Notes: generated from the letters alone by a model not told the origin. 64,000 nucleotides of DNA from an uncultured Eubacteriales bacterium (GCA_949287075.1 CASEEU010000015.1:43479-107478); one strand, 5' to 3'; counted from the stretch's first letter, positions 20,341-29,547 are shown. Numbers and translations: made by a program.

Positions 20341-20985
20341 ATGAAAAAATTATTAAGAATTTTAGTATTAATAATGTTAATTATAACCTTATTCCAAATA
20401 GCGAATATGTATGCTTTATATAAAGACCAATTAGAAGGTGAATATACAAATTTATTGGGTGTATGGTCAATTAAAGTAAATAGTACAGACATATCTTCAG
20501 GAGGTGAAAATTTGACTTTTAACATGACAGAAGACAATCTTGTATATTTGGATTCTGATCGTGTTAAAAGCCAAAAAATGGCACCAGGTACACAGGCATA
20601 TTTTGAAATTATTATAGATCCAACGGATACAGATGTAGCTGTTTTATATACACTAAATATAAAATTAGAAGATGTAACAACAGCAAATTTAAAATTAGTG
20701 AATGTGGAAAATTATTTTCAAAAACCTGGAGATACAGAACAATTGACAAATAGTGATGTATATACAAACAATGAAACCAATGCACATGAAGCATTAATTC
20801 CTCTTACAAGAATAAATGATAAATATGAAAACCATATCAAATTATATTTCGAATGGGAAAATTTAGAAGAAAATAATGCAGCTGATTCAGAATTAGGACA
20901 AACAGAAAATGCAAAGATATCTATACCATTAGAAATTAATTTAAAACAATATACAGGAGAAGTGATAGGCAATGAAAACGGATAA
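20341..20985 (+). CDS. TasA/camelysin-type exported fibre protein
   Basis: A 214-aa protein. The N-terminal signal/membrane segment (about 4-24) is followed by the short mature start YALYKDQLEGEY and GVWSIKVNSTDIS. Later come APGTQAYFEIIIDPTDTDVAVLYTL, a layout typical of SipW-processed TasA/CalY-like proteins (export, then assembly outside the cell). There is no sorting motif. It overlaps the next gene, a SipW peptidase, by 14 nt, so the two are translationally coupled as an enzyme-substrate pair. The closest paralogue in the window is the 27043 gene. Confidence 0.75.
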   Translation: MKKLLRILVLIMLIITLFQIANMYALYKDQLEGEYTNLLGVWSIKVNSTDISSGGENLTFNMTEDNLVYLDSDRVKSQKMAPGTQAYFEIIIDPTDTDVAVLYTLNIKLEDVTTANLKLVNVENYFQKPGDTEQLTNSDVYTNNETNAHEALIPLTRINDKYENHIKLYFEWENLEENNAADSELGQTENAKISIPLEINLKQYTGEVIGNENG

Positions 20986-21496
20986 AATATTAAAAATTAT
21001 TAAAAAAGTAATTATAAATCTAATAATTTTTGTATTAAGTATCATTGCTATTCTTGTCATATGGGGATTTATACAATTAAATATACAAAACAAAGAATAT
21101 ATAGATATGTTTGGCTATTCTATACTTAGTACAGAAACTGGAAGTATGTCACCAACCATAGAAAAAGGTGATATTATAATAGTTAAAATAGGTGATGAAA
21201 TAAAGGAAAATGATATTATAACATACAAACAGGATAATGCACTGATTACACATAGAATAGAACAAATTAATGGTGATACCATTATTGCAAAAGGAGATTA
21301 TAATAACACACCAGATGATCCAATACAAAAAGATCAGGTGATAGGGAAAGCCGTTTATATTATACATAATGTAGAAATTTGGAAAAAAGTATTTACCGAT
21401 ATTCATGTTATCATACCAATGATTATAACAGTAGTATTATTTATAGTGATGGTTTCATATAAAGAAAAAATAGGTGAGAAAAAAGATGTTGGATAA
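20972..21496 (+). CDS. sipW: Signal peptidase I, SipW/archaeal (S26B) type
   Basis: A 174-aa protein. TM1 is at about 11-34, then TGSMSP with nucleophile Ser58, GDIIIV at 67-71, ITHRIEQ with catalytic His94, and KGDYNNTPD (108-116) with the Asp box. TM2 is at about 146-164, with a short basic tail. A Ser-His pair instead of Ser-Lys marks the ER/archaeal class, as in Bacillus SipW, which cleaves TasA-like precursors. It overlaps the genes on both sides (20341 and 21486), both probable substrates. Confidence 0.88.
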   Translation: MKTDKILKIIKKVIINLIIFVLSIIAILVIWGFIQLNIQNKEYIDMFGYSILSTETGSMSPTIEKGDIIIVKIGDEIKENDIITYKQDNALITHRIEQINGDTIIAKGDYNNTPDDPIQKDQVIGKAVYIIHNVEIWKKVFTDIHVIIPMIITVVLFIVMVSYKEKIGEKKDVG

Positions 21497-22058
21497 GAAA
21501 AAATTGAAAAAAAGTATGTTAATACTTTTTTTAATAGCAATTATCATCATTGCAATTATTTTTATAGTAAGAACATTATCAAGATATCAAACAGTAGCGA
21601 CTTCAGAGAAAGATGTCGATGTTGCTTTCTGGATGCTTCATGATGATTTTCAAACAGCAAACATGATCATAAAAGATATATATCCATCAAATAATTCATT
21701 TGATTATTCTTTTTCTGTATCGAATTTTAAAGCAGATGAAGATGGGACGATAAATAAAAGAGCAGAAACAGATTTGGAATATACATTAACCATAACAACA
21801 ACAACCAATTTGCCATTAGAATATGCAATAGAAAAGAATGGTGAAAATATAGTAACACAACAAAATATTGTTACAGATGAAGATGGAACATATTATAAGG
21901 AAATCGTAATAAATCCTTCACAAATGGTACAAGGAGAAAATTTAACAGATAATTATGTGATTAAAGTAACATTTCCAAAAGAACATGATACAAATGCAGA
22001 ATTTTCAGATTTGATTGAATATATAAAATTAGATATTGATGCAAAACAAATCATTTAG
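21486..22058 (+). CDS. TasA-like exported protein
   Basis: The start is taken at ATG 21486 because GGTGAG 7-8 nt upstream is a good RBS; a GTG at 21474 is the alternative. About 190 aa: a basic N-terminus, signal/TM segment (about 11-30), TLSRYQTVATSEKDVDVAFWML as the mature start, and a beta-rich domain with DLEYTLTITTTTNLPLEYAI and a closing YIKLDIDAKQ. It overlaps the SipW gene by 11 nt. It fits the TasA/camelysin-like superfamily by architecture, not by a unique motif. Confidence 0.65.
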   Translation: MLDKKKLKKSMLILFLIAIIIIAIIFIVRTLSRYQTVATSEKDVDVAFWMLHDDFQTANMIIKDIYPSNNSFDYSFSVSNFKADEDGTINKRAETDLEYTLTITTTTNLPLEYAIEKNGENIVTQQNIVTDEDGTYYKEIVINPSQMVQGENLTDNYVIKVTFPKEHDTNAEFSDLIEYIKLDIDAKQII

Positions 22059-22069
22059 AGCAAACGGAA

Positions 22070-22146
22070 TGTCCCATAGAAAAACGATCTCAATGGGACA
22101 AAACACGACAAAAAATGTCGCACAGAAAAACGAACTCAATGCGACA
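22070..22146 (+). repeat. REP cluster D, 2 copies
   Basis: Copy 22070-22100 has TGTCCCA/TGGGACA arms and copy 22116-22146 has TGTCGCA/TGCGACA arms, both forward. They start 11 nt after a stop codon and run right up to the RBS of the next gene (AGGAGG at 22148-22153). Confidence 0.95.
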
Positions 22147-22158
22147 CAGGAGGTAAAA

Positions 22159-23205
22159 ATGAACAACTTAATGGATACATATATAACATTTACAGAAAAG
22201 AAAATAAAAAAATATATGAAAACATTATTGGCAAAACAATACGATGAAAATTTAGTAAATGAATATTTAAAAACATATATCAATGCCAGATATTATAATA
22301 TTCAAAATGCAGACAAGCCTGCAAGAGCGTTTTATTTAAGAATATTAGAAGAATTAGAATATAAAGAAGATATTTTAATGAAAAAATGTGAAGAAGAGGC
22401 GCAAAACTTAGATGAAAAGCAAAGAAACTTGAATATCATTTACAATTTAAAAGAATTATTTGCCTACATTTTGTTTTTTGATAATGTTAGAAATGTAGAA
22501 AATTTTAAGACAATTGATAATATAAAAGAAATTATCAGTAAAATGGTACAAACAGCAAATACATTATTTGATGCAGGCATTTCACAAAGTGCAGAAAAAA
22601 AACTGTATGAAGAAATGAAAAATGATATGCTAGAAAAAGAAATATTTTTAGAGAAATTTGATACAGATGAATTTGCATTACAATTTGAAAACAGCAAAGT
22701 TAAAGATGAAATATATTTTGTTACATTAGAACAAAAAGTAAAAATGCCTATGCAATATAGTGAAGAAGCTATAGAAAAAGTATATCATGAAGGAATTGTG
22801 GCAGAGGATAAATTACAAGTAGAATATATATTATTAAGTGTTGTTGTTATTTCAGATATTGTCAATGGGAATTTTAATGACAAATATATTGCAGAATTTA
22901 CAAGTACCTTATTTAAAAAGAAACAAAAATTAGATAGTGTTTTATCTATTATTGGAAATCAAGCTTTACAAGATAAAATTAGTTTAAATATTATGTATTC
23001 TGACTATAAAAAGAATCAAAAAAGTGTATTAGAATACACGAAAAAAGGTTACAATTTTACGATAACATTAGATAATGAAGCAAAAAGTATAGAGGATGTA
23101 GAAGAATTAAAAATGTTTAAAATGGTTATTGTACCTCAAAAATTATTGTTATACAAAGATATCAAAAGCAATAAAGAGATGTTCAATAACGTAATTTTTA
23201 AATAA
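22159..23205 (+). CDS. Helical cytoplasmic protein of unknown family, upstream of the AAA+ gene
   Basis: The start is ATG 22159 with RBS AGGAGGT; upstream in-frame ATGs lie within REPs and are not credible starts. About 348 aa, acidic and basic mixed, almost all predicted helix, with no signal peptide or membrane segment. No domain is recognised. Features are DKPARAFYLRILEELEYKED near the N-terminus and a beta-like end (GYNFTITLDNEAKSIEDVEELKMFKMVIVPQKLLLY). It precedes the membrane AAA+ ATPase and the DUF2357 gene, separated only by REP arrays, so a joint complex is likely. Confidence 0.7.
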   Translation: MNNLMDTYITFTEKKIKKYMKTLLAKQYDENLVNEYLKTYINARYYNIQNADKPARAFYLRILEELEYKEDILMKKCEEEAQNLDEKQRNLNIIYNLKELFAYILFFDNVRNVENFKTIDNIKEIISKMVQTANTLFDAGISQSAEKKLYEEMKNDMLEKEIFLEKFDTDEFALQFENSKVKDEIYFVTLEQKVKMPMQYSEEAIEKVYHEGIVAEDKLQVEYILLSVVVISDIVNGNFNDKYIAEFTSTLFKKKQKLDSVLSIIGNQALQDKISLNIMYSDYKKNQKSVLEYTKKGYNFTITLDNEAKSIEDVEELKMFKMVIVPQKLLLYKDIKSNKEMFNNVIFK

Positions 23206-23208
23206 AAA

Positions 23209-23341
23209 TGTCGCATAGAAAAACGATCTCAATGCGACAAATGTCGCATAGAAAAACGATCTCAATGCGACAAATGTCGCACAGAAAAACGAACTCAATG
23301 CGACAAAGAATGTCCCACAGAAAAACGATCTCAATGGGACA
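23209..23341 (+). repeat. REP cluster E, 4 copies
   Basis: Copies are at 23209-23239, 23242-23272, 23275-23305 and 23311-23341 (the last with TGTCCCA/TGGGACA arms). The array starts 3 nt after the stop codon. A partial echo of the right arm (CAATGGGACA twice) follows at 23344-23360. Confidence 0.95.
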
Positions 23342-23386
23342 TCAATGGGACAATGGGACACAAAATAAAAATGGGAGAAGTAAAAC

Positions 23387-24940
23387 ATGGAAACATATGG
23401 AAGATTTTTATTTGAATTTTTAAGCCAATTCTTTTCTGGATTTGGAGACATATTTGGTGGACTTTGGAATGGGATTATAAATATATTTAATATACCAAGA
23501 TACTGGGGGATTATCCAAAATTATTCTAATGATTTTAAGGTTTCAGAATGGTTTTTAACAGGATTAGCCATTATCTGTATGCTGATTGTTATTGGGGGAA
23601 TTATTGGAATTATTATCTTTTTCTTGAAGAGACATATGAAATGGAGAAAAAAGATTGTAGATCAAGAAGAATTGTTAAAACAAATAGATACTTTAAATGG
23701 ACAAGTAGAAGAACTAGTAGACGAAAAATTAAAATTATTAAATATGAAGTCACCAGAATTAGGTGTTAATCCAAACGGAATTAGTACAGGAATGGATAAA
23801 GCTGCATTAGCAGCTGCACAATCAGAAGCAAATAATGAAGAACAAATTGATCCAAGTAGTCAAAGTAGATTTTCTAAGTTAACAATGTTGGATGAAGAAT
23901 TTGCAAAATATAAACAAAAAGATTATCACAACAGCTTTACATTACCAGAGTTTTGCTATATGTTCAGAAATTTTGCTGCAAGCAAGTTAAAATTATATTA
24001 TAGTGAAAAAATGATAAGATTATTTGTATCAGCAGTTGCATCAACTAAACTTGTTATCCTACAAGGTATTTCTGGTACAGGTAAAACATCTATATCTCTT
24101 GCATGGGGTAACTTTGTAAAACATCCATCATGTGTTGCATCTGTACAACCCTCTTGGAGAGATAGAACAGATATTTTTGGATACTTAAATGAATTCACTA
24201 AGAAATTTAATGAAACAGACTTCTTAGCATATTTATATGAAGCTGGATATACAGATGAAATTTATACAGTTATACTTGACGAGATGAACTTAGCGCGTGT
24301 GGAATACTATTTTGCAGAAATGCTATCTATTCTAGAAATGCATAGTACAAAAGATTGGAAAATTGAAATTGTACAAAGTTCATGGCCAACAGATCCAAAG
24401 AAATTAATCAAAGGAAAATTACAAATTCCACCTAATGCATGGTATATCGGAACAATCAACAATGACGACTCAACATTCATGGTAACAGATAAGGTATACG
24501 ATAGAGCGATGCCAATAGATATCAATGAAAAAGGTGTTGCATTTGAAGCAGATGATGTTGATGCAATTGATGTAAATTATTCATACTTGAATGGATTATT
24601 TGACAAAGCAATTGTAGATTATGCAATATCACCAGCAACTTTGAAAAAGATAGAAGACATGGATAACTATACAATCAAACACTTTAGAGTTGCATTTGGT
24701 AACCGTATTGTAAAACACATGAAAAAATTCGTACCAGTATATGTAGCTTGTGGTGGAGACGAAACAGAAGCTGTAGACTATTTCATGGCAAAAAAAGTAT
24801 TAAGAAAATTTGAAGGATTAAACTTAACATTAATTAGAGATGAAATTGATGGTTATATTGATTTCTTAGACAAAAACTTTGGAAAAGGTAAAATGAGTGA
24901 ATGTATAGAATTCTTACTAAGACTTAAAAAGATGTCTTAA
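23387..24940 (+). CDS. Membrane-anchored McrB-like AAA+ ATPase
   Basis: A 517-aa protein with RBS GGGAG. The N-terminal region has amphipathic stretches and one clear TM (about 56-80), followed by basic residues and a coiled coil (about 90-120). The AAA+ domain starts near 200: Walker A GISGTGKTS (227-235), the McrB/MoxR-type QPSWRDRTDIFGY (254-266), Walker B ILDEMNLARVEYYF (296-309), sensor 1 GTINND (355-360) and an Arg-finger-like VYDRAMP (R373). DEMNLA is the signature of McrB-type NTPases, which usually drive a McrC or DUF2357 nuclease. A membrane anchor is unusual in that family. The neighbour is a DUF2357 protein, and the surrounding genes encode SipW and fibre proteins, so a role in export or envelope assembly should be considered. 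Confidence 0.85.
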   Translation: METYGRFLFEFLSQFFSGFGDIFGGLWNGIINIFNIPRYWGIIQNYSNDFKVSEWFLTGLAIICMLIVIGGIIGIIIFFLKRHMKWRKKIVDQEELLKQIDTLNGQVEELVDEKLKLLNMKSPELGVNPNGISTGMDKAALAAAQSEANNEEQIDPSSQSRFSKLTMLDEEFAKYKQKDYHNSFTLPEFCYMFRNFAASKLKLYYSEKMIRLFVSAVASTKLVILQGISGTGKTSISLAWGNFVKHPSCVASVQPSWRDRTDIFGYLNEFTKKFNETDFLAYLYEAGYTDEIYTVILDEMNLARVEYYFAEMLSILEMHSTKDWKIEIVQSSWPTDPKKLIKGKLQIPPNAWYIGTINNDDSTFMVTDKVYDRAMPIDINEKGVAFEADDVDAIDVNYSYLNGLFDKAIVDYAISPATLKKIEDMDNYTIKHFRVAFGNRIVKHMKKFVPVYVACGGDETEAVDYFMAKKVLRKFEGLNLTLIRDEIDGYIDFLDKNFGKGKMSECIEFLLRLKKMS

Positions 24941-24948
24941 CGGAAAAA

Positions 24949-25086
24949 TGTCGCATAGAAAAACGAACTCAATGCGACAAATGTCGCATAGAAAAACGAT
25001 CTCAATGCGACAAATGTCCCACAGAAAAACGATCTCAATGGGACAAAAACGAAAATGTCCCACAGAAAAACGATCTCAATGGGACA
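24949..25086 (+). repeat. REP cluster F, 4 copies
   Basis: Copies are at 24949-24979, 24982-25012, 25015-25045 and 25056-25086. The first two have TGTCGCA arms and the last two TGTCCCA/TGGGACA. They lie between the AAA+ stop (8 nt away) and the RBS of the DUF2357 gene. Confidence 0.95.
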
Positions 25087-25100
25087 CAGGAGGATAAGAA

Positions 25101-26222
25101 ATGGACTTAAATATTGTGAAATTAGCAAATATGGAAAAAGAGAAATCAACAAAATTTCTTAGCAAAATGGAGTCTAAGCTAATTATGGACGTAGATAGAA
25201 GTCATCTGGTTGAAAATGATGAATGGACAGATATGGTTCTATTTACGATTCCATATTTAGAAAAAGCATTAACTAAAGAAATAAAAAATATTGTGATAGA
25301 AGAAGAAATTATAAAAATAGAATTAATCAAAAAGGTAACAGTTGATAGTGTAAAACATTTGACGAAACATGTAAATATGGTGGATAAATTCAATCAAAGA
25401 AGTGGAGAAGTAACACCTAAAAAGATTTTAAATGCATATAAAGAAGAAACATTTCTTACTTATGAAAATCGATTTTTATATACTTTGATAAAATTGATTG
25501 AAGATTATATGTATTTAAGAAAAAAAGAGGCAAAAGAAGAATACAAAGGGAAAAGTCATCAAAAGGCAAATTATGAAGCAGAGGTTAAGTTAAATAAAGA
25601 AAAAATTAATGTAAAATTGGAATTTCATTCTGAGAAAAAAACAGAAGTTACGAAATCAGAAAAAACATCAGAAAAAATTGCAGAGATAGAGCAATCTATA
25701 AAAATGTTAAAACAAACAGAAGTTTATCAAATCTTGGTGGCTAAGAAAGCAACTTATGTAAAAGCACCATTAAAAATGACAAATGTTTTGTTGAAAAATG
25801 TAAATTTCCAATATGCTGTAAAACTTTGGAACTATTTAAGTGAACAAATGGAATTAAATGATAAGACGATTAATGAAACAAGCCAATATGAAGAAAAAGG
25901 AATTGTGAAGGAACTAGTAGATGAAGATATCTTTTTGTTAAATGCTATCTTAAAAAAGACGGATAGTAGTAATACATTAAAAGGAAAAGCAAAAACACCA
26001 ATTGAAGATAAGAAAATGGCAAAAGAATTAACAGATGCTATGATTGAAAGAATTATTGAATTAAACCCTGATATGACAGAAAAAGAATTAAATAAATTGA
26101 TTTCTGAGAAAATTTTACTAATGAAAACGAAAAAATTAATTTCTTTAAAACCAGTAGAAGATCGCTTTAAGGAACGAATTGAGAAATATATGATACAAGC
26201 AAAAGAAATGAGGTTAAAATAA
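25101..26222 (+). CDS. DUF2357-type partner of the McrB-like ATPase, no visible nuclease domain
   Basis: A 373-aa protein, ATG 25101 with RBS AGGAGG. The segment TPKKILNAYKEETFLTYENRFLYTLIKLI (residues about 105-133, key residues YENRF at 121-125) matches the DUF2357 core found in proteins paired with McrB-like AAA+ subunits. Those relatives normally end in a PD-(D/E)XK nuclease; here the C-terminal part is Lys-rich helical sequence with no PD...(D/E)xK arrangement that I can see. The next gene (SipW) starts directly after the stop codon, so both are on one mRNA. It may act as the adaptor of a non-restriction AAA+ machine. Confidence 0.7.
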   Translation: MDLNIVKLANMEKEKSTKFLSKMESKLIMDVDRSHLVENDEWTDMVLFTIPYLEKALTKEIKNIVIEEEIIKIELIKKVTVDSVKHLTKHVNMVDKFNQRSGEVTPKKILNAYKEETFLTYENRFLYTLIKLIEDYMYLRKKEAKEEYKGKSHQKANYEAEVKLNKEKINVKLEFHSEKKTEVTKSEKTSEKIAEIEQSIKMLKQTEVYQILVAKKATYVKAPLKMTNVLLKNVNFQYAVKLWNYLSEQMELNDKTINETSQYEEKGIVKELVDEDIFLLNAILKKTDSSNTLKGKAKTPIEDKKMAKELTDAMIERIIELNPDMTEKELNKLISEKILLMKTKKLISLKPVEDRFKERIEKYMIQAKEMRLK

Positions 26223-27023
26223 ATGAAAAGCAAGAATGACGAAAGAGAAGAAGAGAACATAAAAAATGGAAAAAAACAGACTAAAACCAAAAAAGAAACC
26301 AAAGGAAAAACAAATAAGCCAAAAGCAAAAAAAGAAGTTAACACAGCAAAAAAAGAAGTTAACACAGCAAAAAAAGAAGTAAGTAAAACCAAAAAAGAAG
26401 TTAATACAGTAAAAAAATATGAACCAAAAACTCAAAAAAGTACGGAAAATATTGCAGGAAAAAATATAGGAAAAAAAGTTGCTAGTAAACCTTTAAAATT
26501 TATTTGGGGTATAATTGTCAAGATTTTAATGCTGGTTATTATATTTATCTCAATTATCATAATTGTACAAAAAGTAACCAATAATCAAGAATCATTTTTA
26601 GGATTTAGAATATTCAGAGTACAAACTGGAAGTATGATTCCCCAATATCAAGTAGGGGATGTCATCATTGTTAAAGAAACAGAACCAGACCAAATTAAAA
26701 TTGGTGATGATGTAACATATCAAGGAAAAACAGGACAAATGAAGGGATTACTTGTTACCCACAGGGTTGTAGATATTGAAGAAGTTGATGGAAAAAGAGT
26801 TTTCCATACAAAAGGTATTGCAAATAACTTAGAAGATCCTGTTGTTAGCGAAGATCAAGTCAATGGTGTTGTTCAAACAAAAATGTATATTTTATCATGG
26901 ATTTGTGTGTTATTAAATAATAAATATGTTTTCTATTTCTGTGGAATATTGCCACTAACAATATATGTTGCGTTTAGAGTTTTCAAAGGAAAAAATATAA
27001 AGAGAGCAGAAAGGAAAATTTAA
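26223..27023 (+). CDS. sipW: SipW-type signal peptidase with Lys-rich N-terminal extension
   Basis: A 266-aa protein. A cytoplasmic extension of about 90 aa is Lys/Thr-rich with a heptad repeat (KKEVNTA). TM1 is at about 93-116, then TGSMIP with Ser137, GDVIIV (145-150), VTHRV with His180 and an Asp-box region (KGIANNLEDP, 198-206). TM2 is at about 218-245, with a basic end. All catalytic positions are present. The start follows the DUF2357 stop immediately (TAA-ATG), and the downstream gene is a probable substrate. Confidence 0.87.
   Translation: MKSKNDEREEENIKNGKKQTKTKKETKGKTNKPKAKKEVNTAKKEVNTAKKEVSKTKKEVNTVKKYEPKTQKSTENIAGKNIGKKVASKPLKFIWGIIVKILMLVIIFISIIIIVQKVTNNQESFLGFRIFRVQTGSMIPQYQVGDVIIVKETEPDQIKIGDDVTYQGKTGQMKGLLVTHRVVDIEEVDGKRVFHTKGIANNLEDPVVSEDQVNGVVQTKMYILSWICVLLNNKYVFYFCGILPLTIYVAFRVFKGKNIKRAERKI
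26328..26411 (+). repeat. Four 21-bp tandem repeats inside sipW
   Basis: Four in-frame units encode KKEVNTA, KKEVNTA, KKEVSKT and KKEVNTV. The first two are identical in DNA. This makes a short, highly basic cytoplasmic repeat whose copy number may vary between strains. Confidence 0.85.
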
Positions 27024-27042
27024 TAAATAGAGAGGAAAATGG

Positions 27043-27780
27043 ATGAAAGAAACAAGTAAAGAAAATGAAAAGGGAAATTTGAATAAAGAAAAAAATAGAA
27101 TTAGAATGATTGAAATACTATGTCTGATTTCTTTAATTATTACCATTTTTTCTATCCAAAGAACATATGCCAGATATTTTGAACAAGTAGATACAACATA
27201 TAATACCAATATTAAAAGTTGGTTAGTGAAAGTAAATGATACCATTATACACGAAGCAGAAACACTTAATGAAGTTATGGAACCAATCCTTACAGAAAAT
27301 GAAAATATAAATGATAATATTTTAGTACCTGGACAAACTGGATATTTTGAAATGCTGATAGATTATACAGAGGTAGATCTTGCATTTGAGTATGAATTTT
27401 CTATTGAACAATTAAATGAAACTCCATTAGATGATTTTGAAATATATGGGTATGAAGTTATTGATGGAGACAGTCACACAGTAACAGAAACAAAAGAAAT
27501 AAAAGGTATCATTGATCCAACAACAGAAGTTAATAGTGCTGGAGAAAAGAAAAGAGAAATCAGAGTGTTGTTTAGATGGAATGATGGTGAAGGAAGTACT
27601 ATGGATAATACAGCAGATACGCAATTCAGAGGAGAAGAACAAAATACAACAGATACAGATGATACAAATCAAGTGGAAGATAATACTACGGAAAATGACT
27701 TACACACGGTATTAAACTATAGAGCAACTATGACATTCACACAATATATACCACCAGAAGAAACAGAAGGAGAGGGGTGA
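27043..27780 (+). CDS. TasA/camelysin-type exported fibre protein
   Basis: A 245-aa protein. A charged N-terminus, signal/TM segment (about 21-40) and TYARYFEQVDTTYNTNIKSW as the mature start. Then WLVKVNDTII and VPGQTGYFEMLIDYTEVDLAFEYEF closely mirror the 20341 protein. A polar D/N/T-rich loop (about 190-215) precedes a final strand pattern VLNYRATMTFTQYI. It is the probable substrate of the SipW encoded 19 bp upstream. No sorting signal is present. Confidence 0.75.
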   Translation: MKETSKENEKGNLNKEKNRIRMIEILCLISLIITIFSIQRTYARYFEQVDTTYNTNIKSWLVKVNDTIIHEAETLNEVMEPILTENENINDNILVPGQTGYFEMLIDYTEVDLAFEYEFSIEQLNETPLDDFEIYGYEVIDGDSHTVTETKEIKGIIDPTTEVNSAGEKKREIRVLFRWNDGEGSTMDNTADTQFRGEEQNTTDTDDTNQVEDNTTENDLHTVLNYRATMTFTQYIPPEETEGEG

Positions 27781-27785
27781 GCTGT

Positions 27786-27923
27786 ATGGAATTTAAAAAT
27801 ATAAAAACATCTAATTTAGAAAATGATGAATTGTTAGATACCCAAAAGCAAGTAGAAAGCTTTTTAAAGTTTTTAAATGGGGAATATGAAACAGTTAAAA
27901 AGTTAGAGGAGGAAAATTCGTGA
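27786..27923 (+). CDS. 45-aa acidic helical miniprotein
   Basis: An ORF from ATG 27786 to TGA 27921-27923. The product has a helical heptad-like pattern (DTQKQVESFLKFLNGEYETVKKLEEE). The stop overlaps the GTG start of the next gene by 4 nt (GTGA), a layout typical of translational coupling. The spacing from the previous stop is only 5 nt, with GAGGGG as a possible RBS. It may be a small partner of the 539-aa coiled-coil protein. Confidence 0.6.
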   Translation: MEFKNIKTSNLENDELLDTQKQVESFLKFLNGEYETVKKLEEENS

Positions 27924-29539
27924 AAGAGTTAGTAGAAAAAATAGAAAAACAAATTACAACAGATAAAGAAGTGATTTCAGTATTGCCAAGAAATGGTATA
28001 AAAGCAATCAAAACATTATTAAAGACAATACAAGAAATGACTGAAAAATACGAAGGCTTAAATGAAAAGTTATTAAAAGAAATAGAAGAAAGATATAATA
28101 ATCTTACAACTGTTGAAGAAAATACAGAGATTCCTCAGATAGAGCAAGAAATATTAAGATATGATATTGCTGAAAAAAATACAGATACACGTTCTTCATT
28201 TGAAAAAATGGGATTAGATCGAGTAGTATATAATGTAAATGGGTATTACAAGAGTAATTTAGAAAGATTAAACAAAGAATTAATTTTCAGTATAAAACAA
28301 TTTGAAAAAATAGGAATCAAATTAACAGCAGATGATTTTTGTATCAGTGAGTATGCGAAGAAATACATGGAAGTTTTATTAAGAGAAGCTTATGATGGAG
28401 ATATCAATTCAGAAGCTGTAAAAAATCAATTTGAAAAAGTATATTGGGAATGTTCAGAAGTAGTATCACATTTATATGTAAATATAAGATATATTTATGA
28501 TAAATATGAAAATCAAATAGATAGATTTTATAATGAAAAAGCACAAGAAATTTTGAGAAGTCTTTCATTAACAGTAGAAGGTGTTGAAGAAAGAAAAGCA
28601 GAATTAATTAAAAAGAAAAATCAAATAGAAGAAACGGATAATAAGATTATTCTTGACAAATTTTATACAGGAAGCCTAAATATCAATGATTATAAAGAAG
28701 ACAATTATAAGAAAATATATTTAGAATTAACAGGAAAAGATGTTACAAATTTATCAGATATAGAAAAAAATGAGATAGACGAAAATATCGATAAATTGAA
28801 CACAAATTTAACAGAATATGCAAAATACTTAGAATATAAATTTTTAGTAGAACAAGTATTACAAACTAGACAAGAGTTATTAAAAAATGCAGAAGCCAAC
28901 AAAGATAAGAAAGTTAAGAAAACGCAATATGAATTATCAAAAGAAGAAATTAAAAAATTACAAACAGAGATATTTAAGTTGAATTCTAAAATAGAAAAAC
29001 CAAATAAAGGATTTTTCGAACGAAAAAAAGCAGAAGATAAGAAAGATAGCATTTCCATTTTACAAAGAAACAATTTCGTTTTAGATTTAAAGAAAGCATA
29101 TATGCAATTAGATGAAGAAATTATCAATCAAAAGATACTTCAAAATTTAGACGAAACATCATCATTATATGATGTACTAAGATTTGCAGGCAGTTATTAT
29201 GGATATATGGCTAAGGCAATGATAAAACATAATGAAGACATAACAGACAAAGAAATTGGAGAAAATGCTGAAAAAATAAGAAACTTTATCAATTTTTCTA
29301 ATTTTACAGTCATTAACCATGTAAAAATAAGTGACACAAAAGACTTATCCATTATCATAAAAGACAAATATAAATTATTAGGAATGCAACTTTCAAAAGA
29401 AAATTTTGAAGAAGATAGTATAGAAGATTTAATTAGAAAAGTAAAAATTATAACCAATTACAATAATATTCAAAAAAGTAAATTTTCTATTGGAGACTTA
29501 GAATATATTATGAATGTCAAAGAAATGATAAAAAAATAG
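27920..29539 (+). CDS. Large helical/coiled-coil protein of unknown family
   Basis: A 539-aa protein with GTG start 27920 (RBS GAGGAGG 5 nt upstream). No signal peptide or TM. Coiled-coil-rich segments lie at about 20-75, 185-235 and 290-350 (KKTQYELSKEEIKKLQTEIFKLNSKIEK). No enzymatic motif is seen. It lies between a SipW/TasA pair and the next SipW genes. Together with the helical 348-aa protein and the DUF2357 protein, it forms a cytoplasmic set unusual for a fibre locus; a scaffold for the membrane AAA+ ring is one possibility. Confidence 0.7.
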   Translation: MKELVEKIEKQITTDKEVISVLPRNGIKAIKTLLKTIQEMTEKYEGLNEKLLKEIEERYNNLTTVEENTEIPQIEQEILRYDIAEKNTDTRSSFEKMGLDRVVYNVNGYYKSNLERLNKELIFSIKQFEKIGIKLTADDFCISEYAKKYMEVLLREAYDGDINSEAVKNQFEKVYWECSEVVSHLYVNIRYIYDKYENQIDRFYNEKAQEILRSLSLTVEGVEERKAELIKKKNQIEETDNKIILDKFYTGSLNINDYKEDNYKKIYLELTGKDVTNLSDIEKNEIDENIDKLNTNLTEYAKYLEYKFLVEQVLQTRQELLKNAEANKDKKVKKTQYELSKEEIKKLQTEIFKLNSKIEKPNKGFFERKKAEDKKDSISILQRNNFVLDLKKAYMQLDEEIINQKILQNLDETSSLYDVLRFAGSYYGYMAKAMIKHNEDITDKEIGENAEKIRNFINFSNFTVINHVKISDTKDLSIIIKDKYKLLGMQLSKENFEEDSIEDLIRKVKIITNYNNIQKSKFSIGDLEYIMNVKEMIKK

Positions 29540-29547
29540 AGTTATTA

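Noticed and set aside
23208-23423. REP arrays encode in-frame peptides of the MSHRKTISMRQ type with their own ATGs.
   Set aside because: A 33-bp period keeps one frame open by chance; there is no RBS before them, the linkers break the frame in other clusters, and the reverse orientation encodes nothing similar.
23387-26222. A type IV/McrBC DNA restriction system.
   Set aside because: The ATPase has a TM anchor, no McrB N-terminal DNA-reading domain is visible, the DUF2357 protein shows no nuclease motif, and neighbours are surface-export genes.
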